DNA of 6,632 nt from Psychrilyobacter sp. (GTDB taxonomy: Bacteria; Fusobacteriota; Fusobacteriia; Fusobacteriales; Fusobacteriaceae). The translations under genes were made by a program, and so were the position numbers. The DNA lies in NCBI GenBank assembly GCA_023145315.1, contig JAGLEA010000068.1:1-6632 (forward strand), in the 5' to 3' direction. The notes beneath the pieces are model-generated. The model did no database searches. It saw only the letters and a list, made by a program, of their open reading frames with translations, and was not told where the DNA came from. Positions 6,039-6,632 of this stretch are shown piece after piece. Each line of letters opens with the position of its first letter. Positions within the stretch are counted from its first letter, which is position 1.

Positions 6039-6632
6039 TTATAGTTCTAATAATAATTTTTCCAACTTTAACATCTCATCTCTTTTTTCAATAGCTCCTT
6101 CAAAATTCAAATCACTAGCTAATTCTTTAATCTCTAATTTTAACCTTCCTATATCATCTATAATATCCTTTCTAGAAGAATATATCGCTACCTCTTCGTT
6201 TAATTCCCCAATATCTAAACCATAATCAAGATTTAAGAGGTCTTCAGATATTTCATTTATTGTAGATTTAGGATCTATATTGTTATCTATATTATATTGA
6301 ACTTGTTTTTCTCGTCTTCTATCGGTTTCTGATATAGCGGATTTCATAGATTTGGTCATAATATCAGCATATAATATTACTTCTCCCTCTACATTTCTTG
6401 CTGCCCTTCCCATAGTTTGTATGAGTGATCTCCTACTACGTAAAAAGCCTTCCTTATCTGCTTCTAATATTGCTACTAGTGAGACTTCTGGGATATCTAA
6501 TCCTTCCCGTAATAAATTTATTCCAACTAATACGTTAAATTCCTTTTTTCTTAACTCTCTTATTATCTCTATTCTTTCTAAAGTATCTATTCCAGAATGC
6601 ATATACTTTACTTTAACACCTAAATCTAAGTA
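6039..6632 (-). CDS. uvrB: Excinuclease ABC subunit B (UvrB), C-terminal part cut by the window edge
   Basis: The last 197 residues of UvrB, the damage-verifying helicase-like subunit of nucleotide excision repair, which is loaded by UvrA and recruits UvrC. The frame is open to the window edge, so the 5' part is simply outside; the full protein is normally about 660-670 residues. The fragment shows the conserved segment RIEIIRELRKKEFNVLVG, then INLLREGLDIPEVSLVAILE and ADKEGFLRS, which span helicase motif V and its flank. Motif VI, QTMGRAARN, follows. The C-terminal UVR motif that contacts UvrC is at the end (IGRLKLEIKELASDLNFEGA through EKRDEMLKLEKLL). One change stands out: HSGIDTLER, where E. 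coli has HSDIDT and B. subtilis HSEIKT. The gene ends 22 bp before the RelA/SpoT-like gene with no terminator between, so it probably heads, or sits within, this operon. Confidence 0.98.
   Translation of the reverse strand, partial: YLDLGVKVKYMHSGIDTLERIEIIRELRKKEFNVLVGINLLREGLDIPEVSLVAILEADKEGFLRSRRSLIQTMGRAARNVEGEVILYADIMTKSMKSAISETDRRREKQVQYNIDNNIDPKSTINEISEDLLNLDYGLDIGELNEEVAIYSSRKDIIDDIGRLKLEIKELASDLNFEGAIEKRDEMLKLEKLLLEL

Overview
The window is a stretch of AT-rich bacterial DNA (roughly 30% GC by eye) in which every supported gene lies on the minus strand. Transcription therefore runs from position 6632 down to position 1. Strong purine-rich Shine-Dalgarno sequences, heavy use of A/T-ending codons and the style of the housekeeping proteins fit a low-GC anaerobe. 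I lean towards Fusobacteriota (Ilyobacter/Propionigenium/Cetobacterium-like), with Clostridia-like Firmicutes as the alternative. This is an inference from sequence character; there is no rRNA or other firm taxonomic marker here.

The layout in transcription order is: the 3' third of uvrB (6632-6039, cut by the window edge); a synthetase-only RelA/SpoT-domain protein (6016-4868); a 482-residue protein with a C-terminal DisA_N-like (diadenylate-cyclase-type) domain and an unrecognised N-terminal part (4881-3433); xseA, exonuclease VII large subunit (3414-2212); an exported TPR-repeat protein (2215-1277); dprA (1257-202); and the first 53 codons of topA (159-1, cut by the window edge). Gaps are 42 bp or less and two junctions overlap (14 bp and 4 bp). 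I see no convincing internal terminator or promoter, so this looks like one continuous operon. No tRNA, rRNA, CRISPR array, insertion sequence or gene-free stretch over 50 bp is visible.

The common theme is DNA maintenance: excision repair (UvrB), degradation of single-stranded DNA (ExoVII), loading of RecA on incoming single strands (DprA) and relaxation of supercoils (TopA). Embedded in it are two nucleotide-signalling proteins whose genes overlap. One should make (p)ppGpp-type alarmones. The other carries the fold of c-di-AMP synthases, but its RHR substrate motif is changed. This pair is the most interesting part of the window. It suggests that an alarmone synthetase is co-produced with a degenerate or repurposed diadenylate-cyclase-like sensor or enzyme, perhaps tied to DNA damage or growth arrest.
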